DNA of 6,426 bases, taken from assembly GCA_007126465.1 (NCBI GenBank), contig SLBE01000245.1, positions 1-6,426 of the forward strand, in the 5' to 3' direction. Source of the DNA: Syntrophomonadaceae bacterium. GTDB lineage: Bacteria > Bacillota > Dethiobacteria > DTU022. Below are positions 1 through 6,095 of this stretch, piece by piece. The translations under genes and the position numbers were made by a program. Each line of letters begins with the position of its first letter. Positions within the stretch are counted from its first letter, which is position 1. The notes below the pieces were generated by a model. The model was not told the DNA's origin. It did no database searches and worked only from the letters and a program-made list of their open reading frames with translations.

Positions 1-834
1 CCGGTAAAAACGGGCGATAAGCTTGATTTAGGCGGCGGACAGGAGCTAATATTCGTAGAAGCTAAAATGCTGCACTGGCCGGACAGCATGTTCTGCTACT
101 TAACCGGCGATAATATTTTATTCCCCAACGATGCCTTTGGTCAGCACTATGCCAGTGAGTTAATGTATAACGACCTGGTGGACCAGTGTGAACTTTTTGA
201 GGAGGCAATCAAGTATTACGCCAACATTTTAACACCCTTCAGTAAACTGGTTACCGCAAAAATTAAGGAAGTAGTCGGTCTCGGTGTGCCGGTAGATTTG
301 ATCTGCCCCAGCCACGGGATCATATGGCGGGATAACCCGATGCAGATCGTGGAAAAATACCAGCAGTGGGCTGATGCTTACCAGGAAAACCAGGTTACCC
401 TCGTTTACGATACGATGTGGGACGGTACCAGGCGAGCCGCTGAGGCCATTGCTGAAGGAATCAAGGAAGCTAACAGCACAATTGATGTTAAACTCTTCAA
501 CATCGGACGTGCCGATAAAAATGATGTTGTCACAGAGATATTTAAATCAAAAGGAGTTATTGTCGGTTCACCGACGCATAACAAGAGAACTCTTGATGCA
601 ATCGCCTCACTGATGGAAATGGTCAAAGGACTGGGCTTCAAGAATAAAAAAGGTGCTGCCTTCGGCTGTTACGGCTGGAGCGGCGAGTCAGTGCAGCTGC
701 TTAATGAGTCTCTGCAAGAATCAGGCATTGAACTGATTAACGAAAAAGGCCTTAAGCTGTTGTGGAATCCCGATGAAGAAGCCAGGGCAGAATGTGTCAG
801 CCTGGGCAGGGAAATCGGCGAAGCGCTTGCCTAA
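1..834 (+). CDS. Flavodiiron protein (FprA type), 5'-truncated by window edge
   Basis: This is a cytoplasmic flavodiiron protein that reduces O2 to water and/or NO to N2O with electrons from reduced rubredoxin or a similar donor, protecting anaerobes. The frame is open from base 1, and the ATG at 67 is internal: the residues before it (VKTGDKLDLGG) already match the family. The 277 visible residues hold the end of the metallo-beta-lactamase-like diiron domain and a complete flavodoxin domain. Visible iron ligands are His25 (LHWPDSM), Asp44 (NDAFGQH) and His105 (PSHGIIWR); the HxExDH ligands should lie in the missing part, about 120 residues judging from a usual length near 400. The FMN domain shows the phosphate loop YDTMWDGT (about 136-143), VGSPTHNKRTL and GCYGWSGESV. 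The protein ends after the flavodoxin domain with no rubredoxin domain, so it is a simple class A type and not a NorV-like fusion. Whether O2 or NO is preferred cannot be read from the sequence. Confidence 0.95.
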   Translation, partial: PVKTGDKLDLGGGQELIFVEAKMLHWPDSMFCYLTGDNILFPNDAFGQHYASELMYNDLVDQCELFEEAIKYYANILTPFSKLVTAKIKEVVGLGVPVDLICPSHGIIWRDNPMQIVEKYQQWADAYQENQVTLVYDTMWDGTRRAAEAIAEGIKEANSTIDVKLFNIGRADKNDVVTEIFKSKGVIVGSPTHNKRTLDAIASLMEMVKGLGFKNKKGAAFGCYGWSGESVQLLNESLQESGIELINEKGLKLLWNPDEEARAECVSLGREIGEALA

Positions 835-853
835 TGTTTCCAGTGTGTCTTAG

Positions 854-882
854 TTGTGAAAGAAAGAAAAAGCTCCTATCAG
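854..882 (+). promoter_or_regulatory. Possible promoter for the downstream RNA candidate
   Basis: TTGTGA (854-859) and TATCAG (877-882) are separated by 17 bp, each matching 4 of 6 bases of the sigma-A consensus. Transcription would begin near 889-890, just before the first small hairpin of the structured region. The match is weak. No hairpin with a T-run follows the flavodiiron stop codon, so read-through from that gene is an equally good source of transcript. Confidence 0.25.
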
Positions 883-890
883 GCTGGGCT

Positions 891-912
891 GCCAAGTTTG
901 TGATAAACCGGC
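891..912 (+). other. Small hairpin upstream of the RNA candidate
   Basis: GCC (891-893) and GTTT (896-899) can pair with AAAC (905-908) and GGC (910-912), leaving an AA/C internal loop and a GTGAT terminal loop. No T-run follows, so it is not a convincing terminator for the flavodiiron gene. It may be a 5' element of the structured RNA at 950-1165. With seven base pairs it could be chance. Confidence 0.25.
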
Positions 913-919
913 TGAAAAA

Positions 920-985
920 CTGAATCGAGCGTAAAGTTCAGGATTGGAAATACAGTTTTAGAAAAGCCTGAAGCGAACGTAAAGT
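920..985 (+). repeat. Imperfect 18-nt direct repeat (two copies)
   Basis: CTGAATCGAGCGTAAAGT (920-937) recurs as CTGAAGCGAACGTAAAGT (968-985), with 16 of 18 bases identical. Copy starts are 48 nt apart and each copy is followed shortly by CAGGA. The second copy forms part of the 5' strand of the RNA candidate, running from stem P1 into the P1/P2 internal loop. The first lies outside the main fold. It could be a duplicated RNA module, an alternative pairing partner or a protein-binding site. Confidence 0.5.
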
Positions 986-1165
986 GAGTGCAGGAAATTA
1001 GACGACGAAGTGAAGCCTGGAGCAGGTTGGCCGACAGGAAGTCGGCCACCGAGCGAGGGCTCCGGATGAGCCCATCGCGAGGGCAACCCAGGCGGAAGAC
1101 TGAGACTGAGTCGTATCCTAATTTCGCACGCAACGATCAGAGAGCGAAGGCTTTCTAAAAGGTAT
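950..1165 (+). ncRNA. Candidate large structured non-coding RNA
   Basis: Hand folding gives one closed architecture. P1: 950-953/1162-1165, 956-962/1154-1160 and 964-969/1148-1153, with A963 bulged. P2: 988-991/1126-1129, 994-1001/1118-1125 and 1002-1006/1110-1114, 17 bp with AG and ATC bulges. P3: GCCTGG 1015-1020 with CCAGGC 1088-1093. Inside P3 are hairpin P4 (TGGCCGAC 1028-1035 with 1041-1048, loop AGGAA) and hairpin P5 (1053-1062 with 1068-1073 and 1075-1078, loop CGGAT, A1074 bulged). The internal loops on the + strand are purine-rich (1007-1014, 1094-1109, 970-987, 1130-1147), as in many structured RNAs, which favours the + strand. GGTT 1025-1028 could alternatively pair with AACC 1085-1088. 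Size and form recall ornate Firmicutes RNAs such as the raiA class, but I cannot confirm any family. The minus-strand reading frames here are a by-product of the base composition. Confidence 0.65.
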
Positions 1166-1183
1166 AGAAGAATAACTCCCGCT

Positions 1184-1218
1184 AAAAGGCTGAAGCTAAG
1201 ACGTTGTAGCTTCAGCCT
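1184..1218 (-). terminator. Intrinsic terminator of the RND-TetR operon
   Basis: A perfect 12-bp stem, AGGCTGAAGCTA (1187-1198) with TAGCTTCAGCCT (1207-1218), encloses an 8-nt loop. On the minus strand the descending arm runs into TTTT (complement of 1184-1187), as in a rho-independent terminator. The hairpin overlaps the last codons and the TAG stop of the TetR gene. On the plus strand no T-run follows, so it would stop transcription of the RNA candidate only weakly. Confidence 0.75.
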
Positions 1219-1825
1219 GCTTGTTCGCGCCAATTCCGTTCCAGATAATATCGATCAGCCCGGCTACTTTTTCTTCACTCACATCCTGACCATCCAAAAC
1301 TACCATTCCGCCGATCACATCAAAATTTACTGCTAACAGAAGACGTCCGGCCATTTCAACATCAAGTTCAGGCCGCACTTCTTCAGCTTCGATTCCTTCT
1401 TGCAAACGCACGGTTATGCCTTTTAGTATTTCGCGTCGTTTTTCGATTACCCAGCCATGCATTTCCTGCAGGCTAAGCGGCCGCTCGTTAAAAAGCAGGT
1501 AAAGGCGCTGCCGGTTTTCCCTGAGAAGTTCAAGATGAGCCAAAATCAAACCTGACATGGTTTGCTTAACCGGAGCAGCAGTAGAAAGGTGCTGCCGAAA
1601 AAGCTGTAAGTACAGGTCGGCGCAGTGGGAGAAACTCTCTTTAAAAAGATCTTCCTTGCTGGAAAAATACTCGTAAACTGTTCCTTTACCAACCCCGGCC
1701 TGCTCAGCAATCTCGGTAATAGTGACCTGGTAGTAATCCTTATCAAGAAACATTTCTACTGCTGCCAGCAAGATCTGTTCCTTCTTGTCCCCACCTGCAT
1801 TATTTCTATTTCCATCTCCGGGCAA
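1196..1825 (-). CDS. TetR/AcrR-family transcriptional repressor
   Basis: This 209-residue one-component regulator has the usual TetR length. An N-terminal DNA-binding domain spans about residues 14-62, with helix 2 at VTITEIAEQAG (34-44) and recognition helix 3 at VGKGTVYEYF (45-54), followed by the family's SSKEDLF stretch. The remaining 140 or so residues are a helical ligand-binding and dimerisation domain whose sequence does not name the ligand. The start is TTG at 1823-1825: an AAAAGGAG ribosome binding site lies 8 nt upstream and the next in-frame Met (residue 24) would cut into the DNA-binding domain. The gene starts 31 bp after the RND pump stop codon on the same strand, so the two are almost certainly one transcript. 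It probably represses the operon, including itself, from the inverted repeat at 5943-5960. Its stop codon lies inside the terminator hairpin. Confidence 0.93.
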   Translation of the reverse strand: MPGDGNRNNAGGDKKEQILLAAVEMFLDKDYYQVTITEIAEQAGVGKGTVYEYFSSKEDLFKESFSHCADLYLQLFRQHLSTAAPVKQTMSGLILAHLELLRENRQRLYLLFNERPLSLQEMHGWVIEKRREILKGITVRLQEGIEAEEVRPELDVEMAGRLLLAVNFDVIGGMVVLDGQDVSEEKVAGLIDIIWNGIGANKQAEATTS

Positions 1826-1833
1826 TTAAAACA

Positions 1834-1841
1834 CTCCTTTT
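1834..1841 (-). promoter_or_regulatory. Ribosome binding site fixing the TetR TTG start
   Basis: The minus strand reads AAAAGGAG, then 8 nt, then TTG (1823-1825). This strong Shine-Dalgarno sequence lies in the 31-bp gap after the pump gene and is the reason for choosing the TTG start. Confidence 0.8.
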
Positions 1842-1856
1842 CCGTAATCCAAAACG

Positions 1857-4800
1857 TTACTGGATAACATTAAAAACATTTTCACCTGATACCCCCAGCA
1901 GGTATAGAATTATACCTGCTACAAGCAAGACTACCAGCATGCGTAAGGTCACCATTACAGTAGGGTTCTTGGTTAAGGACCCTAAGTTTAAGCGACCAAA
2001 CCACCCTGTACCACCCGGCCTTTCAAGCCTGCCGGTTCGGTTACCGGCCCACTCCAGTTCGTTATCCCACTGAAGCGTCGAGACACTTTCTTCATGAGGT
2101 TCTTTTTTTTCTTTTGTTACAACAATATAAATTGAGGGCATCGCCAAAAGAAGCAGGAACGTACCGGTGATCTGACCACCGATAATGGTAATGGCCATTG
2201 GAGCCTGAAGCTGAGCACCCTCACCAAGTCCCAAAGCCAGGGGCAGAAGACCCAGACCGGTAGTAATGGTTGTCATCAGGATCGGGCGCAGGCGAGCCGT
2301 TGCCCCTTCAATGATTGCTTCCTGCAGGGGTAGCCCGTGGATCCTTCGCTGCTGATTAATGTAATCGATCATAATAATACCGTCATTGACAAGGATTCCC
2401 GACAAAACCACCACCCCAATCAAAGCAGGCACGCTAATATTATTACCGGTTATCATCAGGGCAGCAATTGAGCCGGCATAGGCCATAGGCAGGCTCAGGA
2501 TAATAATAAAGGGATGGAGCAGGCTTTCAAACTGGGCCGCCATGACCAGGTAGACCAGGAGTGCTGCCATTATGATCACCAGTTCCAGTTCATCCATGAC
2601 ATCGCCCATCAGGTCAAATGAGCCGGATGGTTTAATCTCATAACCTTCAGGCAAGGTGAGCGCTTTCAGATCTTCAAGGGCCATTTCTGTAGCGGTTCCC
2701 AGGTCAAGATCACCATACTGCATCTGGACTTCTCCTACTACCCGCTGATTCTCCCTGGGAATACTTTGCGGGCCAAAATCTTCTGACAGGGTGGCAACAT
2801 CACCCAGGCGGATAAATTCTCCTCCCGGGGCATAGAAGCCGATATTGGCCAGGTCATCGATAGTATCGATATTGCTCTTTTCATAGCCAAGAATAATGCT
2901 CAAGATGCCAACGTCAGTCTCTATTCTGCTGACAGGAACACCCTCCAGGGCCTGGCGCACAGCGCCTGCTACCTGGGCCTGGGTCACTCCTTTCTGAAGT
3001 GCTTCGCTTTGATCGAGGCGAATTTGCACTTCCGGCCTGCTTGCTTCCAGCGAAGACTGAACATCACTAAACTCAGGATTTTGCTCCATGATCCCGACCG
3101 CCTGCCCGGTTAAATCAGTAACAGTATCCAAGTCTCTTCCGCTGATTGTCAGGTCAAGGGTAGTCTCCAGGCCGGCGGCATCAAGCAGTGACTCACGGTT
3201 TACATTAATTTCGGCATCCCAATCCAATTCCTGGACCTCTAAACGCACCTCTTCAATAATCTGGCCGATTTCACCAACATAAGCAGGCTTAATCTCAGCT
3301 CGCACCTGAGCCCTGTTTGTTGCACCTCCACCGCCGCCGGACATCCCCATAAAGCCCCCGCTGCCAATTTGCACAGTATACGAGGCTACTTCTTCCCGGT
3401 TTTCCAGAATATCCTCGATTTCTGCTGCATATTGATCAGTAATAGACATAGCCGTACCGGGAGGAAGGCTCGTATCGATCGTAAAGGCAGATTCTTCCGT
3501 GCCGGGGAATAATTCTGTGCCAAGGGTGGTAAAACCAAGACCGGCAATACCAACAAGAATAGCAACAAAGATCAAGATCCACCAGGGACGGCGGACCGCA
3601 AGTCGCAATACACTGCGGTAAACATGCAGGCGGTTGGTCACCCCGTTTTTTGCAATTCTGTCTTTCTTGCTTCGGTGCAGAGATCTGGAAGCCAGAAGAG
3701 GAATAACCGTTAAAGCAATTGCCAGCGAAGCAAGGATTGCACAGGCAACCACAAGAGCAAATTCCCAGAAAAGCTGGCCGGCCAGGCCCGTCAGGAAAAC
3801 AACAGGGAAGAAAACGCTAATGGTAGTCAGGGTTGAAGCGGTAATTGCCCCTGCGACCTCTTCCGCTCCCTGGACAGCAGCATCGGCAGGGGTTTTACCC
3901 ATCTGGTAATGCCTGAAAATATTTTCACTAACCACAATGGCGTTGTCAACAAGCATTCCGGCGGCCAGGGCCAGGCCTCCCAGGGTCATCAGGTTAATGG
4001 TCATATTTGTAAAATAAAGTAGAGTAAATGTAGCAATAATGGCCGCAGGAATACTGATCCCGATAAACATGGTAGTCCGCCAGTTGCGCAGGAAAACTAT
4101 TAGCACAATAATGGCCAGGACAGCGCCACCGAGCAATGCTTCTGCCAGGTCAGCCAGGGCTCTTTCAATTTCTGTTCCCTGGTCGAGAGTAATATTAAAA
4201 TCTACCTGGGAAAATTCTCCCTTGCTTTCCTCAGAAAGCTGATCCAGGGCAGCCCTAACCCGGCTGGCAACCAGCACAGTATTAGCATCACCTTCTTTTT
4301 GAATGCTGAGACTGATACTCGGCTGCTGGTTGTAACGGGCAATCGAATCGGGAGTGTAAGTATCCCGGGCTATTTCGGCCACCATACCCAGGGTAATAGT
4401 ATCTATGGGAAAATCGTCATCAAAGTCAAAATCACCGAAAGGAGAACCGCCGGGTGACATGGAGCCGACTATGGAAGATGTGGCATAGTCTACCAGGAGC
4501 TCTTCCAGGGCTGACGAAGCATCTTCCAGGCTACCATTAAAATCGGCATCAAAGTTATCCAAAAAGCTTCCCAGGTCAGGCACTGATATAATCGGATCGC
4601 GGCGGATATTCTCCCAGTCTTCATGAAAGCTCAAAACCAGGTAATTACTGCCGCTATCAGTGACCAGGGGTTTCTTTTTGGCTAAGGCTGTCACTTCGGC
4701 AGCACTGATATTTAAACGCTCCATAGCAACCGTATCAAGCGGCACGATTATTCGGTCACTGTCTAAAACGGCCCGCTCAATCAACCAGACATCGTTAAGG

Positions 4801-5927
4801 CGCACAGTCTCGGCAGCACTTGATTCCAACTCCCCGCTGTTGTCACTCAAAACTGAACTGCCCAGCGAATCCATAGATAGTGCAAGCTGCTGCCTGGAAT
4901 CCTCATAGGAAATATGGGGACTCGATGTAAAAGGGCGCAGGCTCCCTTTGATATCTTCATCTTCTTCCAACCAATCTGCTGCAATGGGCAGGTAAAAGCT
5001 GCTTCCGGCAATATAAGCCCGGTCAAAATCGAAAAAATCATCCCAGTAAACTTCATAGCGGGGAAACTCAAAGGCACCGTCACCGAAGCCGGCAAAACCT
5101 CCGTCAAAAATATTGTTTTCCCCGGCCAGTAATTGATTCAGGTCAACATTGATTTCCGCGCCAATCATTTCTTCCAGTCTTTCCAGATCAACCTGGAAAC
5201 CAACCACCAGGTCTGAGAGCATGTTTTGATCTGTCTGGCGTCCCAGAAAACGAATCCGCACCTGACGGTCTTCAAGATCAATAATCCCGGCCGGCAGATC
5301 GCGCAGGCTGGCCCTTAAAACATTAGCGATTTGATCGAATGACAGTTCATACTGATCCATCTTTTCAGGAGTGGTCCTGATAAAGAGATCCTGCTGAGCG
5401 CCGCCCTGGATAGTAACTGATGCTACACCCAGTACTGATTCCAGGCGGGGAGCAGCTGTGTCTTCCAGCCACTCTGTTAAATCAACCAGGTTATCCGTGC
5501 CGCTGGCTGAGGCGGCCATAATCGGCATCAAGGTTGGGTCAAATTCGAGGATCATGGGACGCTGCACTTCATCAGGAAGATCGAGTAAATCCATGCGCAC
5601 ATTTACATCTTCACGAATTTCTTTTACATTAATACCCCAATCAAACTGCATTATGACCAGGGATGTGTTTTCCTGGGATCTGGAAACAAGGTTGGTCAGT
5701 CCGCTGACAGCAGACACACCTTCTTCAACAGGTCGGGTAACAAGTTCTAATGTTTCCTGGGGAGAACTGCCCGGGAACACAGTGATTACTGCCAAAACGG
5801 GAGGTTGAATATCGGGCAGCAGATCAAGGGGGCTCTGGTAAAGGCTAACCAGGCCGATTAATAATACCAGCAATAATATTGTCCCCGTGGCTACGGGTCT
5901 CTTAACTGCCAATTTAGACAGGCTCAT
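1857..5927 (-). CDS. RND-superfamily efflux transporter with large insertion and extra C-terminal helix
   Basis: This 1356-residue inner-membrane, proton-driven exporter belongs to the AcrB/HAE1-like group, which usually has about 1020-1060 residues. Start: ATG at 5925-5927 lies 9 nt after GGAGG; an in-frame GTG at 5931-5933 is only 3 nt from it. TM1 (about 13-30) is followed by the first porter half (LDLLPDIQPP, FPGSSPQE). TM2-TM6 span about 598-746, with TM4 carrying GMLVDNAIVVSENI (Asp661, matching the first of the two TM4 proton-relay Asp residues of AcrB; the second is Asn662). TM7 (about 781-802), the second porter half with a glycine-rich loop (859-868) and TM8-TM12 (about 1114-1270) follow. 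TM10 has GILVNDGIIMIDYINQ, lacking the AcrB-type Lys. Two additions stand out: an acidic insertion (about 246-511) between PN2/docking strands, and a tail (about 1276-1356) with a probable TM13 (1324-1346). No adaptor or TolC gene is adjacent, so it may act alone. The substrate is unknown; drugs, lipids or surfactants are possible. Confidence 0.93.
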   Translation of the reverse strand: MSLSKLAVKRPVATGTILLLVLLIGLVSLYQSPLDLLPDIQPPVLAVITVFPGSSPQETLELVTRPVEEGVSAVSGLTNLVSRSQENTSLVIMQFDWGINVKEIREDVNVRMDLLDLPDEVQRPMILEFDPTLMPIMAASASGTDNLVDLTEWLEDTAAPRLESVLGVASVTIQGGAQQDLFIRTTPEKMDQYELSFDQIANVLRASLRDLPAGIIDLEDRQVRIRFLGRQTDQNMLSDLVVGFQVDLERLEEMIGAEINVDLNQLLAGENNIFDGGFAGFGDGAFEFPRYEVYWDDFFDFDRAYIAGSSFYLPIAADWLEEDEDIKGSLRPFTSSPHISYEDSRQQLALSMDSLGSSVLSDNSGELESSAAETVRLNDVWLIERAVLDSDRIIVPLDTVAMERLNISAAEVTALAKKKPLVTDSGSNYLVLSFHEDWENIRRDPIISVPDLGSFLDNFDADFNGSLEDASSALEELLVDYATSSIVGSMSPGGSPFGDFDFDDDFPIDTITLGMVAEIARDTYTPDSIARYNQQPSISLSIQKEGDANTVLVASRVRAALDQLSEESKGEFSQVDFNITLDQGTEIERALADLAEALLGGAVLAIIVLIVFLRNWRTTMFIGISIPAAIIATFTLLYFTNMTINLMTLGGLALAAGMLVDNAIVVSENIFRHYQMGKTPADAAVQGAEEVAGAITASTLTTISVFFPVVFLTGLAGQLFWEFALVVACAILASLAIALTVIPLLASRSLHRSKKDRIAKNGVTNRLHVYRSVLRLAVRRPWWILIFVAILVGIAGLGFTTLGTELFPGTEESAFTIDTSLPPGTAMSITDQYAAEIEDILENREEVASYTVQIGSGGFMGMSGGGGGATNRAQVRAEIKPAYVGEIGQIIEEVRLEVQELDWDAEINVNRESLLDAAGLETTLDLTISGRDLDTVTDLTGQAVGIMEQNPEFSDVQSSLEASRPEVQIRLDQSEALQKGVTQAQVAGAVRQALEGVPVSRIETDVGILSIILGYEKSNIDTIDDLANIGFYAPGGEFIRLGDVATLSEDFGPQSIPRENQRVVGEVQMQYGDLDLGTATEMALEDLKALTLPEGYEIKPSGSFDLMGDVMDELELVIIMAALLVYLVMAAQFESLLHPFIIILSLPMAYAGSIAALMITGNNISVPALIGVVVLSGILVNDGIIMIDYINQQRRIHGLPLQEAIIEGATARLRPILMTTITTGLGLLPLALGLGEGAQLQAPMAITIIGGQITGTFLLLLAMPSIYIVVTKEKKEPHEESVSTLQWDNELEWAGNRTGRLERPGGTGWFGRLNLGSLTKNPTVMVTLRMLVVLLVAGIILYLLGVSGENVFNVIQ

Positions 5928-5936
5928 CTGCACTTG

Positions 5937-5941
5937 CCTCC
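5937..5941 (-). promoter_or_regulatory. Ribosome binding site of the RND gene
   Basis: GGAGG on the minus strand lies 9 nt before ATG (5925-5927) and only 3 nt before an in-frame GTG (5931-5933). The spacing decides for ATG. The site almost abuts the operator-like repeat, so a bound repressor could also hide it if it occupied the DNA during transcription initiation. Confidence 0.75.
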
Positions 5942-5942
5942 G

Positions 5943-5960
5943 GCCGACCGGTCGGTCGGC
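5943..5960. promoter_or_regulatory. Probable TetR operator (18-bp inverted repeat)
   Basis: GCCGACCGGTCGGTCGGC consists of two perfect 8-bp arms (5943-5950 and 5953-5960) around a 2-bp centre. It also contains the 12-bp palindrome CCGACCGGTCGG (5944-5955). GACCG/CGGTC-type palindromes are a common TetR-family operator form. It sits about 4-21 nt after the predicted transcription start and directly before the ribosome binding site of the pump gene, an ideal place for repression by the TetR protein encoded in the same operon. Its G+C-rich sequence contrasts with the A+T-rich promoter around it. Confidence 0.8.
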
Positions 5961-5970
5961 ATTTTAAAAG

Positions 5971-5979
5971 ATTATATCA
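5971..5979 (-). promoter_or_regulatory. Extended -10 promoter of the RND-TetR operon
   Basis: The minus strand reads TGATATAAT, a perfect extended -10 (TGnTATAAT) with the hexamer at 5971-5976. No good -35 hexamer is present 16-18 bp upstream (the sequence there is GGAACTATTCC-like), consistent with extended -10 promoters that do not need one. Transcription should begin near 5964, immediately before the operator. Confidence 0.75.
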
Positions 5980-6064
5980 TAATAGGAATAGGAATAGTTC
6001 CTGTGAGATAAAGTTCTATTTTTCCGAATTAACCTAACAAAACATAGCTAAGACGACCTGTGAC

Positions 6065-6095
6065 GTAAGTAAATTTTACCGGGGTAAAAGCTTAC
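6065..6095. repeat. Imperfect inverted repeat at the 3' end of the membrane-protein gene
   Basis: GTAAG (6065-6069) pairs with CTTAC (6091-6095), and TTTTAC (6074-6079) pairs with GTAAAA (6084-6089), around a CGGG loop with a TAAA/G internal loop. It spans the stop codon of the minus-strand gene. It lacks a clear T-run on the minus strand, so it could be a weak terminator, an mRNA-stabilising hairpin or a protein-binding site for the region upstream of the pump promoter. Confidence 0.45.

Noticed and set aside
67..69. ATG at 67 as start of the flavodiiron gene
   Set aside because: The frame is open to base 1 and the upstream residues match the family. Starting at 67 would remove most of the diiron domain.
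835..1195. Group II intron, RNase P RNA, tmRNA or 6S RNA
   Set aside because: I see no domain V-like hairpin, no conserved RNase P core and no tmRNA ends or tag frame. The fold does not resemble the long 6S hairpin with a central bubble.
879..1233. Two overlapping minus-strand open frames (84 and 91 codons) in the intergenic region
   Set aside because: They have no family likeness, overlap each other, lack convincing ribosome binding sites and coincide with the symmetric, stem-forming region. They are better explained as by-products of the RNA candidate.
3386..5107. Several 60-90 codon frames on both strands inside the RND gene
   Set aside because: They are shadow frames of a long, clearly conserved coding sequence.
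5931..5933. GTG as start of the RND gene
   Set aside because: It lies only 3 nt from GGAGG, whereas the ATG two codons later is 9 nt away, a normal spacing. The difference is two residues.
5983..6002. Short GGAATA tandem repeat and AGGAA-TAG-TTCCT symmetry near the -35 position
   Set aside because: Only about 2.5 units and 5-bp arms in A+T-rich DNA; too short to separate from chance.
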